Below, in pieces: positions 7,730 through 16,016 of a DNA stretch of 20,979 nucleotides. Each line of letters opens with the position of its first letter. Positions within the stretch are counted from its first letter, which is position 1. Location: positions 1 through 20,979 of IMG/VR virus record IMGVR_UViG_3300027704_000203; one strand, 5' to 3'. A model generated the notes under the pieces. That model did no database searches. It saw nothing but the letters and a program-made list of their open reading frames with translations, and was not told the origin of the DNA. This DNA comes from a virus. The position numbers and the translations under genes are program-made.

Positions 7730-8782
7730 TTATATGATACGGTAGATGGCACGAGTCAGCGCCTCTGGGCGAAGAATCTTCCGTCCGTACATGTTCATGC
7801 CGCGCACTATGTCTGCGAAGCTATCAGGGTCACGATATGACTCTGTTTTGTTGATTTGGTTGGCAGTAGCGACAGCGGCTTGATGACCTGCAAGCAGGAC
7901 GCCATAAGAAGATGACGTGGCTGCACCTGGACCACCGACAATGGATGGAAGGTTTGTTGAATTGTAGCACTGGAAGCCACGAAGCTTGCCAGAGAACTGC
8001 AACCCATTACGCAAAACCGTATCACCCTTTTGATCGAAGTCCCGATTTACAAGTTTGGAGTCTTCATCTTCAAGGACTTCCCAAAACACAGGATCGCCTA
8101 CAAACCAACGTCCATCTTGTGGGACTTGTTGTTGATCTAGTAGACGCTTCATGCGGTTCATTATTTGTAATGGCGTAGCATCTACACCAGTGCCTGTACC
8201 ATCAGCTGAGATAGAAATTTCAGTTCCACCAGAACCACCAAATGTACCTTCATCGATGTGCATAGAGGCTAAGAAGCCATCTGCTCCGACAGGAATTGGG
8301 TCAGTACCAGACTTGTCACCTGCAACTCGTGCAGCCCCTGCTGGCCCATGTAAAACTCCAGCAGCACGTTTGTAACCAGACATATAGCCTAGTACTTCTT
8401 CATCGTAGCTGTCTTTCATTCGATAACCCGCACGGTCTGTTGCCAGAGATTGCCAGTTAACATGGGAGTGCTTTTCTTCGATGTCATCAACTTTGAATGC
8501 AAAGTATAGAGACTTATCGACTACTAACGTGAAGTCATCATCAGACAAGTCTTGTGCTTGAATCTGAGTGCCACGCTCATAGTTTTGTACTGTGATCTCA
8601 GGCTCTTTAATAATGTGAACCGTATCACCTAGATTGGAGATCTCTCCGAAGTAGTCATTGTTTGTAATTGCCTCACACACAGCACTCTTCCGAAAAGCCA
8701 TTTGAGTTTTCTTGGAGTAGATGACGGGTGAGAAATTTCCGTTGGGCAGGTTGCCATGCCCACTAGCGGTAGGAAATGCCAT
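7730..8782 (-). CDS. Major capsid protein, HK97-fold type (350 aa)
   Basis: The size, the position after the scaffold gene and the sequence fit a podovirus major capsid protein. Visible features are an N-terminal arm (MAFPTASGHGNLPNGNFSPV), a segment around residues 45-75 (FGEISNLGDTVHIIKEPEIT, VQNYERGTQIQAQDLSDDDF), and LVVDKSLYFAFKVDDIEEKH, typical of the E-loop and spine-helix region of coat proteins of this type. GRWFVGDPVFWEVLEDEDSK and the C-terminal YGRKILRPEALTRAIYRII match the A-domain and P-domain ends. An AGGA ribosome site (AAAAGGAATATTAAAATG) sets the start. An independent promoter-like element and a leader of about 240 bases lie upstream, as expected for the most abundant virion protein. 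Confidence 0.93.
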   Translation of the reverse strand: MAFPTASGHGNLPNGNFSPVIYSKKTQMAFRKSAVCEAITNNDYFGEISNLGDTVHIIKEPEITVQNYERGTQIQAQDLSDDDFTLVVDKSLYFAFKVDDIEEKHSHVNWQSLATDRAGYRMKDSYDEEVLGYMSGYKRAAGVLHGPAGAARVAGDKSGTDPIPVGADGFLASMHIDEGTFGGSGGTEISISADGTGTGVDATPLQIMNRMKRLLDQQQVPQDGRWFVGDPVFWEVLEDEDSKLVNRDFDQKGDTVLRNGLQFSGKLRGFQCYNSTNLPSIVGGPGAATSSSYGVLLAGHQAAVATANQINKTESYRDPDSFADIVRGMNMYGRKILRPEALTRAIYRII

Positions 8783-9021
8783 TTTAATATTCCTTTTAAA
8801 GCATCTCTAATGCGTATTAATAACGCCATGTTCTCGATAGTGTTCCGTCACAGGGCCTTGTGGTAAGAGGTGTTCTTTCAGGAGGATCAATCCGAAGAGG
8901 CTCTACGTCATGGATAGCTGTTTGGATACGTTCTTACGCAAGGTTACCATAAAAGTTAATGGGGCTTTTTGTAAGAAGGGTTAGTCGCTAATTATTATTA
9001 TTCTATGTAGCGCGACTAGAT
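8783..9021 (-). other. Long 5' leader of the capsid mRNA with a 5'-end hairpin
   Basis: This is the only gap over 200 bases within the late block, and no credible gene is present. If transcription starts about 7 bases after the -10 box at 9028-9033, the transcript begins near 9021 and immediately folds. TAGTCGC at 8982-8988 pairs with GCGACTA at 9012-9018, around an A/T-rich loop. Shorter GCGT/ACGC and GCAT/ATGC stems lie close to the capsid start. A 5'-terminal stem can protect mRNA from decay, which would suit capsid expression. The function is inferred. A short ATG ORF from 8829 crosses the capsid start in another frame and is probably fortuitous. Confidence 0.55.
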
Positions 9022-9027
9022 TACATA

Positions 9028-9057
9028 GTTATACCATATTATTGAGTATTTAGTCAA
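9028..9057 (-). promoter_or_regulatory. Promoter-like element for the capsid gene (copy 1)
   Basis: On the minus strand TTGACT (9052-9057) is separated by 18 bases from TATAAC (9028-9033), which is preceded by TGG and so forms an extended -10. This is a close match to a sigma-70 promoter. It starts 10 bases after the scaffold stop codon and points at the capsid gene. The element shares CTATTGAC, AAAT and ATGGTATAACTATG with the element at 19538-19567, so it is a phage-specific repeated signal rather than a chance match. It could serve host RNA polymerase or a phage-encoded factor. Confidence 0.75.
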
Positions 9058-9067
9058 TAGTTAATTG

Positions 9068-9946
9068 TCACCTTGCAGCACCTGACATATCATAAATAAG
9101 TTTACCTGACATGATAGCAGCATTTATTGCTTCTTCATTACTCTCATACTCATCTTGTGACATTAGGTTGATCTGACTTTCACTGAAAGAACCCGAATTA
9201 TCTTCAGCAATGATATCTCCTTTATCATTATTAATAGAGATATTAGCAGCTGCTTGTTTCTCTGAAGATTTTCTCTTGGCTTTTTTCTTATCATTGCCCC
9301 ATCCTACATCGATCTTAAATAAGTCAATCGCTCTAGCAGCTGACCTTGGGTCATCAGGGTTCTCAAATAGAGCATGTTGCACCCACTGGGGCTGCTCTTC
9401 ACTCCACTCATGAAATTCATCTAAATCATTTATCTCTTCAAAGTCTGGATGTAACTCTATCAATTGAGCCTTAGCAGTAGCTTGCTCACTAGCTTGAGAC
9501 TTTTTATCTAGAATAGCCATCCTCTCATCTAATGATGAACTGATTTCCTTAGCCTTCTTCATAGCTATTGTCTCAACGATTTTAGCTACATCAGGATACT
9601 CAGTAGCCCACTCTTCTAGCTCCTCATCTGTCTTTGGAAGCTTGATGCTTTCACGGGATGCCTCAGAAAGTTGTACCTCAAGTTTTGTGATACGTTCTTC
9701 AAATGCATCTTTTTCTTTTTGACTGTGCCTACGAAGATCTCCATGACGTTTTTTCCAAGTCTTTTCTTCTGCACCCTTTGGCTCAACGGCTTCCAGCTTC
9801 TCTTCTTCTGTTTCTTCTTTAGGAGAATTTGAAGCCTCTAACTCAGCTAGTTCTTTTTCTTCCTTGTCCAAGTCCCGACCATACCGCTTAGACATAAACG
9901 CAACTTTAGGTTCATCTTGTACGACTGCTTCTTGAATTTCAGCCAT
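9068..9946 (-). CDS. Capsid scaffolding protein (292 aa)
   Basis: A highly charged, Glu/Lys/Asp-rich, cysteine-free protein lying directly upstream of the major capsid gene. The N-terminal third is acidic and likely disordered (about 25-62). Residues about 63-105 (TWKKRHGDLRRHSQKEKDAF, then EERITKLEVQLSEAS) predict a coiled coil. A helical middle (LPKTDEELEEWATEYPDVAK, about 103-122) and the HPDFEEINDLDEFHEWSEEQ segment follow, then a Lys-rich stretch near 225 and a C-terminal helix. This architecture is typical of tailed-phage scaffolds, which bind coat protein inside the procapsid and leave before maturation. It follows the 50-aa basic gene by 3 bases. Confidence 0.88.
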   Translation of the reverse strand: MAEIQEAVVQDEPKVAFMSKRYGRDLDKEEKELAELEASNSPKEETEEEKLEAVEPKGAEEKTWKKRHGDLRRHSQKEKDAFEERITKLEVQLSEASRESIKLPKTDEELEEWATEYPDVAKIVETIAMKKAKEISSSLDERMAILDKKSQASEQATAKAQLIELHPDFEEINDLDEFHEWSEEQPQWVQHALFENPDDPRSAARAIDLFKIDVGWGNDKKKAKRKSSEKQAAANISINNDKGDIIAEDNSGSFSESQINLMSQDEYESNEEAINAAIMSGKLIYDMSGAAR

Positions 9947-9949
9947 ATC

Positions 9950-10102
9950 TTAATACCCCGACTTCTTTTTCTTAGCCATCAATCCACCTTTGTTCATGGC
10001 TACTTTAGATCCTGCTTTTTTCATTGCAGCAGCTTTTTTCATACCTGCGGCTGTATATGGTAATTTAGTTACTTTGCCTTTTGGACTTATAATTTTTGGC
10101 AT
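9950..10102 (-). CDS. Small very basic protein (50 aa)
   Basis: Translation from the ATG at 10102 gives MPKIISPKGKVTKLPYTAAG, then a Lys/Ala/Met-rich helix with MKKAAAMKKAG, and the C-terminus GGLMAKKKKSGY. An AAGGA ribosome site (AAGGAAAACTAAATG) sits 8 bases upstream, and the scaffold ATG follows 3 bases after the stop, so it is a real cistron. Similar short Lys-rich peptides occur among head genes of marine phages without a known role. The charge suggests binding to DNA or to the acidic scaffold; this is inferred. The 81-base gap upstream (10103-10183) contains a GAAGTG/CACTTC inverted repeat at 10166-10171 and 10185-10190 and nothing else obvious. Confidence 0.72.
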   Translation of the reverse strand: MPKIISPKGKVTKLPYTAAGMKKAAAMKKAGSKVAMNKGGLMAKKKKSGY

Positions 10103-10183
10103 TTAGTTTTCCTTACTGGGGCTACCGTAGTCTGTGTGTACAGGGGGCTAGGTTGCCAGCTAATTGAAGTGTTTAACTTAACG

Positions 10184-12184
10184 TCACTTCCTACGCTTTC
10201 TTCTTTTTACAAGGCCACCCCGATTAAAGCTGTAGTCAGGGTCATCTTGTCCACCGTAATCCATGTCACCCTCTCCAGTAACACCTGATGCACCAGCACC
10301 GTATCCATCGTCCCATCCTCCAAGCTGCCCATCGCCACCTAGGCCCTCGTTAAGGCTGGCAACCGAGTTGGAATAAACCATAGTTTGCGCTTGTTCTTGC
10401 GATCTCGCATCCTCATTTTCTGATTTCCATGAAGCATCTGCTGCATCTTTATCTGCTTGTAGTGAAAGAGCGTTCAGGTCAATCGGTGCATTGTATTCTG
10501 CATCCCTCCTCTTTTTTTCTTCATCGTCTATTTCAAATGGTGTTCTGCTTACCATTTTAGTAGTATTTTTACTGAACGGACTAGTAACTGCATTAAATGC
10601 CCTCTTAGGTGCGTCACGAACAAAATCGCCAGCGACCCCTATAGATGTTGTAGGCAAATTTGGATACCCATCTTTAGGGTTACCCCTCATATTTGTAATT
10701 TCATTAGCTTTTCCTTCAGCGTCAGCACCTGCAAGTGCCGTGAGGCCAGCCGCTACAAAAGACACTGGAGTCAATGTTTGAGCAGCATTATATCTACTAT
10801 TTGATATATCTTCTTGTTGAGCTTGGTAGACACTCATACCTTCTTCTATAGCAGAGGGTGTTCTCTCTTTAGTGTACCCAATATCATCCTCACCATACAG
10901 ATCCATTCCTGTCATCTGCCCATCAGCATCTTTACCAGGAGCAAAAGAAGCCTGTGCGTCTGTTAGGCCACTTGAATCTTCAAAGTTAAAGTCTGATTCC
11001 CCCAGCCCTTCACTAATTTGCTGTTGAATTTTACGTTTGAGCATAGCTGGGGTATTTGATGAAGGCGCTACAACTTCAGATATAGCTTCAGGTGTTGCAG
11101 GTGTTGCAGGTGTTGCAGAAGTATCTTCTTCAGGGGCTGCACCCCTAACAAAGCCATCAGGTATCGTAAAGATAGGCTTGCCATCAATGAATGTAATAAG
11201 GATAGATCTACCTGTTTCAGGATTGTTGAATGGAAGAACTTGAGTCCTGTTTGTGAATCCTTGTACTTGTCCCCCTTCAGCAAAGTTATTACCTAAAGGA
11301 GCCTCACCCCCCATACGTCCCCCCGCTTCCATCTCCTCTAATTTCTTATTAGCGGATTGCACCATACCTTCAAGTTTACCTACGCCAAAGAACCTGACAG
11401 CATTGGCTGGAAAGATGAACTCCCCTTCTGATACATTGATAGGGATATCGTCACGTACTTCTTGGGGGAGTGCTCCAGGTGGTACTTCATTGCCACTGAT
11501 AGGATCTATCATACCCCCTTCTGCATAGTTAGTTTTTTTATTATTTTGTATCATATTAACCATGCCCTTTAGCTTGTCTGCGTATTGCATCTGCTCATCT
11601 GTAGGTCTACCAGCTGATGGGTCATTTGAGTATATTCTAGCTGCAATAGTCTGACGCATGGCATCGTCATTACCCTCATATGATGTGCCTCTAAATTGCT
11701 CTACCTGCTCAGGGGTTAGTGCAAAGGTAGGTTTATCTTTACTCATACGCATAGCTATTCTCGATAACTCATTACTATAAACAGCGCCCTGCTCTTCCTT
11801 TGAGTTTTTAGAATAGGGATTTAATATTACCTTATTATCTTCAGCTGCCATACCAGCTACGTTTGGGTTATCTTTAAAGTAATCATCTTCCCCTTGGAAA
11901 AGTTTTTCACGTAGATACTCAGTACCCTCTGAAGCAGCTACTAACCCACCTTCTGCGTAGTTACTTGGATCAGTATCCTCTGACCTAGCCTTAGCAGCAG
12001 ATACGGCATCTTCTATATTAGTCCATGTTGAATTGCCTTGTGCATCAGACAACGCTTCTGTTTGGCCCATTAGGTATGCTTTTTCAGCTTCCTCATTGGA
12101 TACCTGCATACCCCCCACTACAGATGGAATATTGATGAATCTATCCGCACCTGCTCTAACCGTAATTGAGTTCTCGTGGGCCAT
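10184..12184 (-). CDS. Modular virion-associated protein between portal and scaffold (666 aa)
   Basis: The motif N(Y/F)AEGG occurs three times, at about 75-80, 219-224 and 300-305. The protein ends in FNRGGLVKRRKRRK, a strongly basic tail. The first interval holds a conserved-looking domain (LREKLFQGEDDYFKDNPNVA, GMAAEDNKVILNPYS, about 91-210). The second contains IPINVSEGEFIFPANAVRFF (about 247-266) plus a short helix, a module I know from cyanophage and pelagiphage structural proteins. A tandem ATP repeat lies near residue 360. A hydrophobic segment, LTPVSFVAAGLTALAG, occurs around residue 475. The ATG directly follows the stop of the 73-aa gene. It is likely a minor or internal virion protein. 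The function is unknown and the module role is inferred. Confidence 0.75.
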   Translation of the reverse strand: MAHENSITVRAGADRFINIPSVVGGMQVSNEEAEKAYLMGQTEALSDAQGNSTWTNIEDAVSAAKARSEDTDPSNYAEGGLVAASEGTEYLREKLFQGEDDYFKDNPNVAGMAAEDNKVILNPYSKNSKEEQGAVYSNELSRIAMRMSKDKPTFALTPEQVEQFRGTSYEGNDDAMRQTIAARIYSNDPSAGRPTDEQMQYADKLKGMVNMIQNNKKTNYAEGGMIDPISGNEVPPGALPQEVRDDIPINVSEGEFIFPANAVRFFGVGKLEGMVQSANKKLEEMEAGGRMGGEAPLGNNFAEGGQVQGFTNRTQVLPFNNPETGRSILITFIDGKPIFTIPDGFVRGAAPEEDTSATPATPATPEAISEVVAPSSNTPAMLKRKIQQQISEGLGESDFNFEDSSGLTDAQASFAPGKDADGQMTGMDLYGEDDIGYTKERTPSAIEEGMSVYQAQQEDISNSRYNAAQTLTPVSFVAAGLTALAGADAEGKANEITNMRGNPKDGYPNLPTTSIGVAGDFVRDAPKRAFNAVTSPFSKNTTKMVSRTPFEIDDEEKKRRDAEYNAPIDLNALSLQADKDAADASWKSENEDARSQEQAQTMVYSNSVASLNEGLGGDGQLGGWDDGYGAGASGVTGEGDMDYGGQDDPDYSFNRGGLVKRRKRRK
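11091..11117 (+). repeat. Three perfect tandem copies of a 9-bp unit
   Basis: GGTGTTGCA is repeated three times without spacing, inside the 666-aa gene. On the coding strand it encodes Ala-Thr-Pro three times. The unit is a multiple of three, so copy-number change by slippage would alter linker length without a frameshift. It lies in a low-complexity linker between domains. Confidence 0.85.
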
Positions 12185-12406
12185 CTATTTGTCTCCTGCT
12201 AAAACTTCTTCTCTTATGTTGAGCATACGCTTTAACTCCCTTGCTCCACCTTGTGATCTACGCATCTCAACATCACTTTCAGCATCTTGTAGTATCTTAT
12301 TTACTTCATCTATGCGGAGATTAATGTAGGCATTCACCGCATCAAGTAGGGGTTTGTTCGTTACCAGCGGCTTGAGGGGCTGGGATATTTCCTTGGGCAG
12401 GGGCAT
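12185..12406 (-). CDS. Small coiled-coil protein overlapping the portal gene (73 aa)
   Basis: The ORF begins 65 bases inside the 3' end of the portal gene, in a different frame. A ribosome site (AGGAAACCCAGTAAATG) before its ATG supports an in-gene start. The protein is helical: LLDAVNAYINLRIDEVNKIL, then DAESDVEMRRSQGGARELKR, ML and IREEVL, with heptad-like hydrophobics. Small helical ORFs of this sort are common just after portal genes in marine podoviruses, without known function. Its stop is immediately followed by the ATG of the 666-aa gene. It could be a portal-associated or assembly factor. The long overlap makes the exact start less certain, but no later Met gives a sensible alternative. 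Confidence 0.7.
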   Translation of the reverse strand: MPLPKEISQPLKPLVTNKPLLDAVNAYINLRIDEVNKILQDAESDVEMRRSQGGARELKRMLNIREEVLAGDK

Positions 12407-14477
12407 TTACTGGGTTTCCTGAGAACTGGTCCATACCTGGAACTGGAACTGCACTTGCACCGATGGTCCCACCTCCAGAACCTGTCATGTCTGATGGGTC
12501 AGCACCTGCTGGAGCAGCGGGTGCAGGGGGTTGTGGGTTATTCTGAGCTTGTAACGCCATGATACGTGCTGTTTCTTCTGGCGAGTTTGTTACCTTATCA
12601 GCATCTAATTGCATAGACTTCGCAATCTCTTGCAGTAGGTATGGGAATTTAACGTATGGTGTTAACGCTTCTGAACTTCCTACTTGCAGGAACGATGTCA
12701 GTCGTTGACTACGAACTTCGTTTGCCATTAACGCATCTGTACCCCGTGCCTTAACTTCTAAGTCACCTTGTATCGATTCATCAAAGTCAAACTGCATATT
12801 AAACGAGAAGTACCCTTCCCCTAGAGGCCTCAGTAAGTAGTCATCGTAGTTCTTTACGACACTCTTTATTGATCCAGCAGCGGCATTCATCAGCATGGAG
12901 ATGCCAGCTGCTGTCCGACCTATTCCCTGTACGCCTGTTTGACCATGAGAAAAGGATGGTAAGCCTGTGCTTTCATCCGCAAGTTGCCTTGCCTTATCGA
13001 ACATCTGCATATTCTCATTGCTGATGTTCGGATACTTAGTGCCAAAGATGGCTTGTCCTGGTGCTCCACCTTGTCTACGAAATACTTTACCAGGATATAC
13101 ATCTGTGTCTTGGCCTGGAACTAAGTTAGTCTCATCAATCTCAATGATTAAGTTGCCAGACAGAACAGCGTTATCTACCGCCATTCGCATAAATCCATTC
13201 ATTAATGTTTGGGTATCATCCATGTTCTCAGCTACACCAATACCGAATATGGAATAAGGGTTGAGTTCATAAGGGATGATATAGAATGGAATACGTTGTG
13301 GCTTAAATGGGTTGAGCACAAACCTGAGTATATGGTTCTGACATACCCATACATTTACTTGCAACTCATCCGTATCTTTAAACTGCTCAGGTATATCTAT
13401 ACCCTCATCTTCAGCAGTCTCTTTGTCTATAAAGCCCCAGTATTCTAGGACTTCAAAACGATTAACTTCTGAGGTGTCACCGTAGTCTTTTAGATCATCT
13501 TCCCAATACTTTTTCTGGTACTCTTCACCGTTGAGAATTACTTGCTCAATAACATCCTTACGAAAGTGTGGACGTTTTTTCAAAGCACGTAGCTTGTTGC
13601 GTGACATCCTGCGTCTACGGATAAAGTAGGTTAGCTCCTCTGCATTACGTGCATCAGGATCAGGATAGCTATCCCAAAAGGACACGTTCTCACTCTTAGG
13701 CATCGTCTTAAACACAGGTGTGTATTCCCCTGCTGCATCCCAATTAGGATACTCTTTAGACTCTGCGAATGGACCCTGCATAACGCCTGTGCCGAGCAAG
13801 ACGCTTTCAAATACAGTCGCACGTAGATGCTTAGATGCTGAGCCTTCTTCAAGCTGATCGTGTATCTTTTTCTCCATCTTCTTTGCAGCAATAGATGCAG
13901 GGTGCAAAGTTTGTGAGGTAGGCGTTTTACCCTCACCTTCTTTAATTCCCATCAGATCTTTAAGCTTATTTGTTAGAGGGCCTAAACGATCTTTAATGTT
14001 GTGTATCGATGCACCTGCCTGCATCTCTTTACCATCACCTGCATAGCCAAATGGAGAAGCTTCATCTTCATCCTTTACTCCCTCTGGTGCGCCAGGATCA
14101 AAGTGGACAGACTCTGCAACATTCTCTGGTAAAGTAGTTGGTTCAATTGAAAGAGGAAACTTCTGGTTAGAGAATAATACGTCAGTGATCTGTTGGTATG
14201 CAGCTAGTACTTTAGTCTTTGTGACCTTTATGAACACACGGCTGCGCTCCGTATCTGTAAACATAACATCAGGACCATAGATGCCACGGTAATTTCGGTA
14301 CGCTTGTAACGCTCTTTGCTCATCGTAAAGCTTACCATCTTCTGCCCGCCGCATTGCTGAATCAACATGTGACAGGACACCATCCAATGGTGCGTCATCC
14401 CCTAATGCATCGTCTGTATCCTCTAAGGCAATTGCTTCAGCATTCTCGATTAAGTCATCCTCTATTAATTGGGCCAT
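12342..14477 (-). CDS. Portal protein (711 aa)
   Basis: Size, position directly after the large terminase and sequence all point to a podovirus portal, the dodecameric ring through which DNA is packaged and ejected. The acidic N-terminus precedes RRAEDGKLYDEQRALQAYRN and the segment FIKVTKTKVLAAYQQITDVL, typical of the portal clip and wing region. HDQLEEGSASKHLRATVFES-like helices, the NVSFWDSYPDPDARN and FYIIPYELNPYSIFGIGVAE stretches, and a later helix (LMNGFMRMAVDNAVLSGN) recur in P22- and SU10-like portals. The C-terminus is Pro/Ala/Gln-rich and disordered, and this part overlaps the 73-aa ORF. The gene follows the terminase stop with no gap. Confidence 0.92.
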   Translation of the reverse strand: MAQLIEDDLIENAEAIALEDTDDALGDDAPLDGVLSHVDSAMRRAEDGKLYDEQRALQAYRNYRGIYGPDVMFTDTERSRVFIKVTKTKVLAAYQQITDVLFSNQKFPLSIEPTTLPENVAESVHFDPGAPEGVKDEDEASPFGYAGDGKEMQAGASIHNIKDRLGPLTNKLKDLMGIKEGEGKTPTSQTLHPASIAAKKMEKKIHDQLEEGSASKHLRATVFESVLLGTGVMQGPFAESKEYPNWDAAGEYTPVFKTMPKSENVSFWDSYPDPDARNAEELTYFIRRRRMSRNKLRALKKRPHFRKDVIEQVILNGEEYQKKYWEDDLKDYGDTSEVNRFEVLEYWGFIDKETAEDEGIDIPEQFKDTDELQVNVWVCQNHILRFVLNPFKPQRIPFYIIPYELNPYSIFGIGVAENMDDTQTLMNGFMRMAVDNAVLSGNLIIEIDETNLVPGQDTDVYPGKVFRRQGGAPGQAIFGTKYPNISNENMQMFDKARQLADESTGLPSFSHGQTGVQGIGRTAAGISMLMNAAAGSIKSVVKNYDDYLLRPLGEGYFSFNMQFDFDESIQGDLEVKARGTDALMANEVRSQRLTSFLQVGSSEALTPYVKFPYLLQEIAKSMQLDADKVTNSPEETARIMALQAQNNPQPPAPAAPAGADPSDMTGSGGGTIGASAVPVPGMDQFSGNPVNAPAQGNIPAPQAAGNEQTPT

Positions 14478-16016
14478 TTAGTATCCAAACTTTGCGTCAG
14501 ACATAGGAGCACCACGTTTCTCAAGACTTGGATTGAATGAGAAAAGATCGCCTCTTGGTCTACTCATGATGCCATAGCGTAAGGCATCGTATATGTGGTC
14601 TTCACTTTTAGTATCGATATCTTCTGGGTTCTTTTTATCCAAAGGGATAATAGGAAGTTGGGCTATCGAGTGTACGCATGTATTAAAGAAAACAATGTCA
14701 GCTTCCTCTGTGAACTCATCCATGCGGAGTCTTCTATGCAGTTCATTTTTGCCTGCTATCCGACTACCCTTGCTACGATCTGAGGGCCTCCATCGACACC
14801 CCCTGCTTACCATCTGTTCAGCAAGTGAGGGGCCAGTGTCTCCACGTTTGTGCCACAAAGAACTATCAAGTACGCCATAGTAGATCTGCCCATCTTCACT
14901 TTCTAAATCAAGAATCATATCAGCCAAATCTACAGCCAACACCTTAGATACATACAGTTCTCTATAGACAACCAGTTGACCAGCTGGAGTAACAGCAAAC
15001 CAAAGAACAGCTGAAAAACTTCCGTATCCATAATCACATGCTCTAAACTTTACCCAGTTATGTGGGATATCAAATGGGTTAACTACATGGATATCTCTGT
15101 TCCACTCAGTGAACGCAGCCCCTTCTGCGATATCCCAACTACCTTCTAGTAGCTGCCTACGTTGTACTTCAGGCATCGATAGTAGGTTAGCTTCATACTC
15201 GCCATCTGCTGTTAAGTATGGGTTATCGAATAAAGATGCAGGGATAAACCTGCGCTTAAACAAACCCTCACCTCGCCTACTGTGGCTGCTGGGGTACTCT
15301 AGTCTATTACCTGTCTCGATATCTGTAGCCCAAAAAGGAGTATTGGATGGGGATGGGTCTATAAACATCTTTTTTACCCACCCATGACCTGGGCCACCTG
15401 GGTTTGTAGTTGCCCTCATACACAGTGGTAACTCAGGACTTGTAGTACGTAACCGTGATCGCATGTAGTTCCAAGGATATGGAGTCGGGTATTGTGTTAG
15501 CTCATCGAACCCAACCCAATTAAAAGCTTGTCCTTGGTAACGCTTAACATCTTCATCTCTATCTAAGTAGGTCATCCAGAGCGTAGCTCCAGAGGGGAAT
15601 GTCCATAAGGACTTTCGCTCAGACCACTTTGAACCAGGGTATACCAATGGGTATAAGTCCTGAGATACAGAAACGATCTCTCTTAATTCATCTGTTGATC
15701 TACGTAGTAGTAGACCGTTGAAAGCTTTAACCCCACAGTACCGTAGGGGGTCTGTAACCATTGCGTAGGTTTTACCCCCACCAGCTGAACCCCCATATAA
15801 TACCTCACGTTCTGATGCAGACAGGAAGTCAGTCTGTGGACCATCGTTAGGCTTAAAGATTATATCTGAACGAGACTCAGCGGGTACGCTATCAATGAGT
15901 ACAGACACTTCCTCATGAGTCGCTTCAATAATCTTAGGTTCTGGTTTCGGCTCTCGCTTCGCTCTTGGGCGATTGTTCTTTGTTCCCAAGTGTTTTGTTG
16001 ATTTTTTCTTGGGCAT
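14478..16016 (-). CDS. terL: Terminase large subunit (about 512 aa)
   Basis: The DNA-packaging motor. In numbering from the ATG at 16016, Walker A is GGSAGGGKT at about 75-83, and Walker B is VGFDELT at about 168-174 with the acidic pair D171-E172. The coupling motif ATTNPGG is near 203-208. The nuclease domain shows likely metal-binding aspartates in ACDYGYG (D328), GVLDSSL (D384) and HIYDALRYG (D477). The open frame extends to a TTG at 16085, and another ATG lies at 16043. I prefer the ATG at 16016 because a GAG-type site lies 9 bases before it and the upstream residues are low-complexity and overlap the HTH gene. Even so, 83 bases overlap that gene. Confidence 0.95.
   Translation of the reverse strand: MPKKKSTKHLGTKNNRPRAKREPKPEPKIIEATHEEVSVLIDSVPAESRSDIIFKPNDGPQTDFLSASEREVLYGGSAGGGKTYAMVTDPLRYCGVKAFNGLLLRRSTDELREIVSVSQDLYPLVYPGSKWSERKSLWTFPSGATLWMTYLDRDEDVKRYQGQAFNWVGFDELTQYPTPYPWNYMRSRLRTTSPELPLCMRATTNPGGPGHGWVKKMFIDPSPSNTPFWATDIETGNRLEYPSSHSRRGEGLFKRRFIPASLFDNPYLTADGEYEANLLSMPEVQRRQLLEGSWDIAEGAAFTEWNRDIHVVNPFDIPHNWVKFRACDYGYGSFSAVLWFAVTPAGQLVVYRELYVSKVLAVDLADMILDLESEDGQIYYGVLDSSLWHKRGDTGPSLAEQMVSRGCRWRPSDRSKGSRIAGKNELHRRLRMDEFTEEADIVFFNTCVHSIAQLPIIPLDKKNPEDIDTKSEDHIYDALRYGIMSRPRGDLFSFNPSLEKRGAPMSDAKFGY

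Noticed and set aside
8629-8829. 66-codon frame starting in the capsid leader and crossing the capsid start
   Set aside because: Most of it is a shifted frame of the capsid gene; only the first 15 codons lie in the leader and no strong ribosome site is seen.
13209-13448. 79-codon plus-strand frame inside the portal gene
   Set aside because: It is antisense to a well-supported portal gene with no independent signal.
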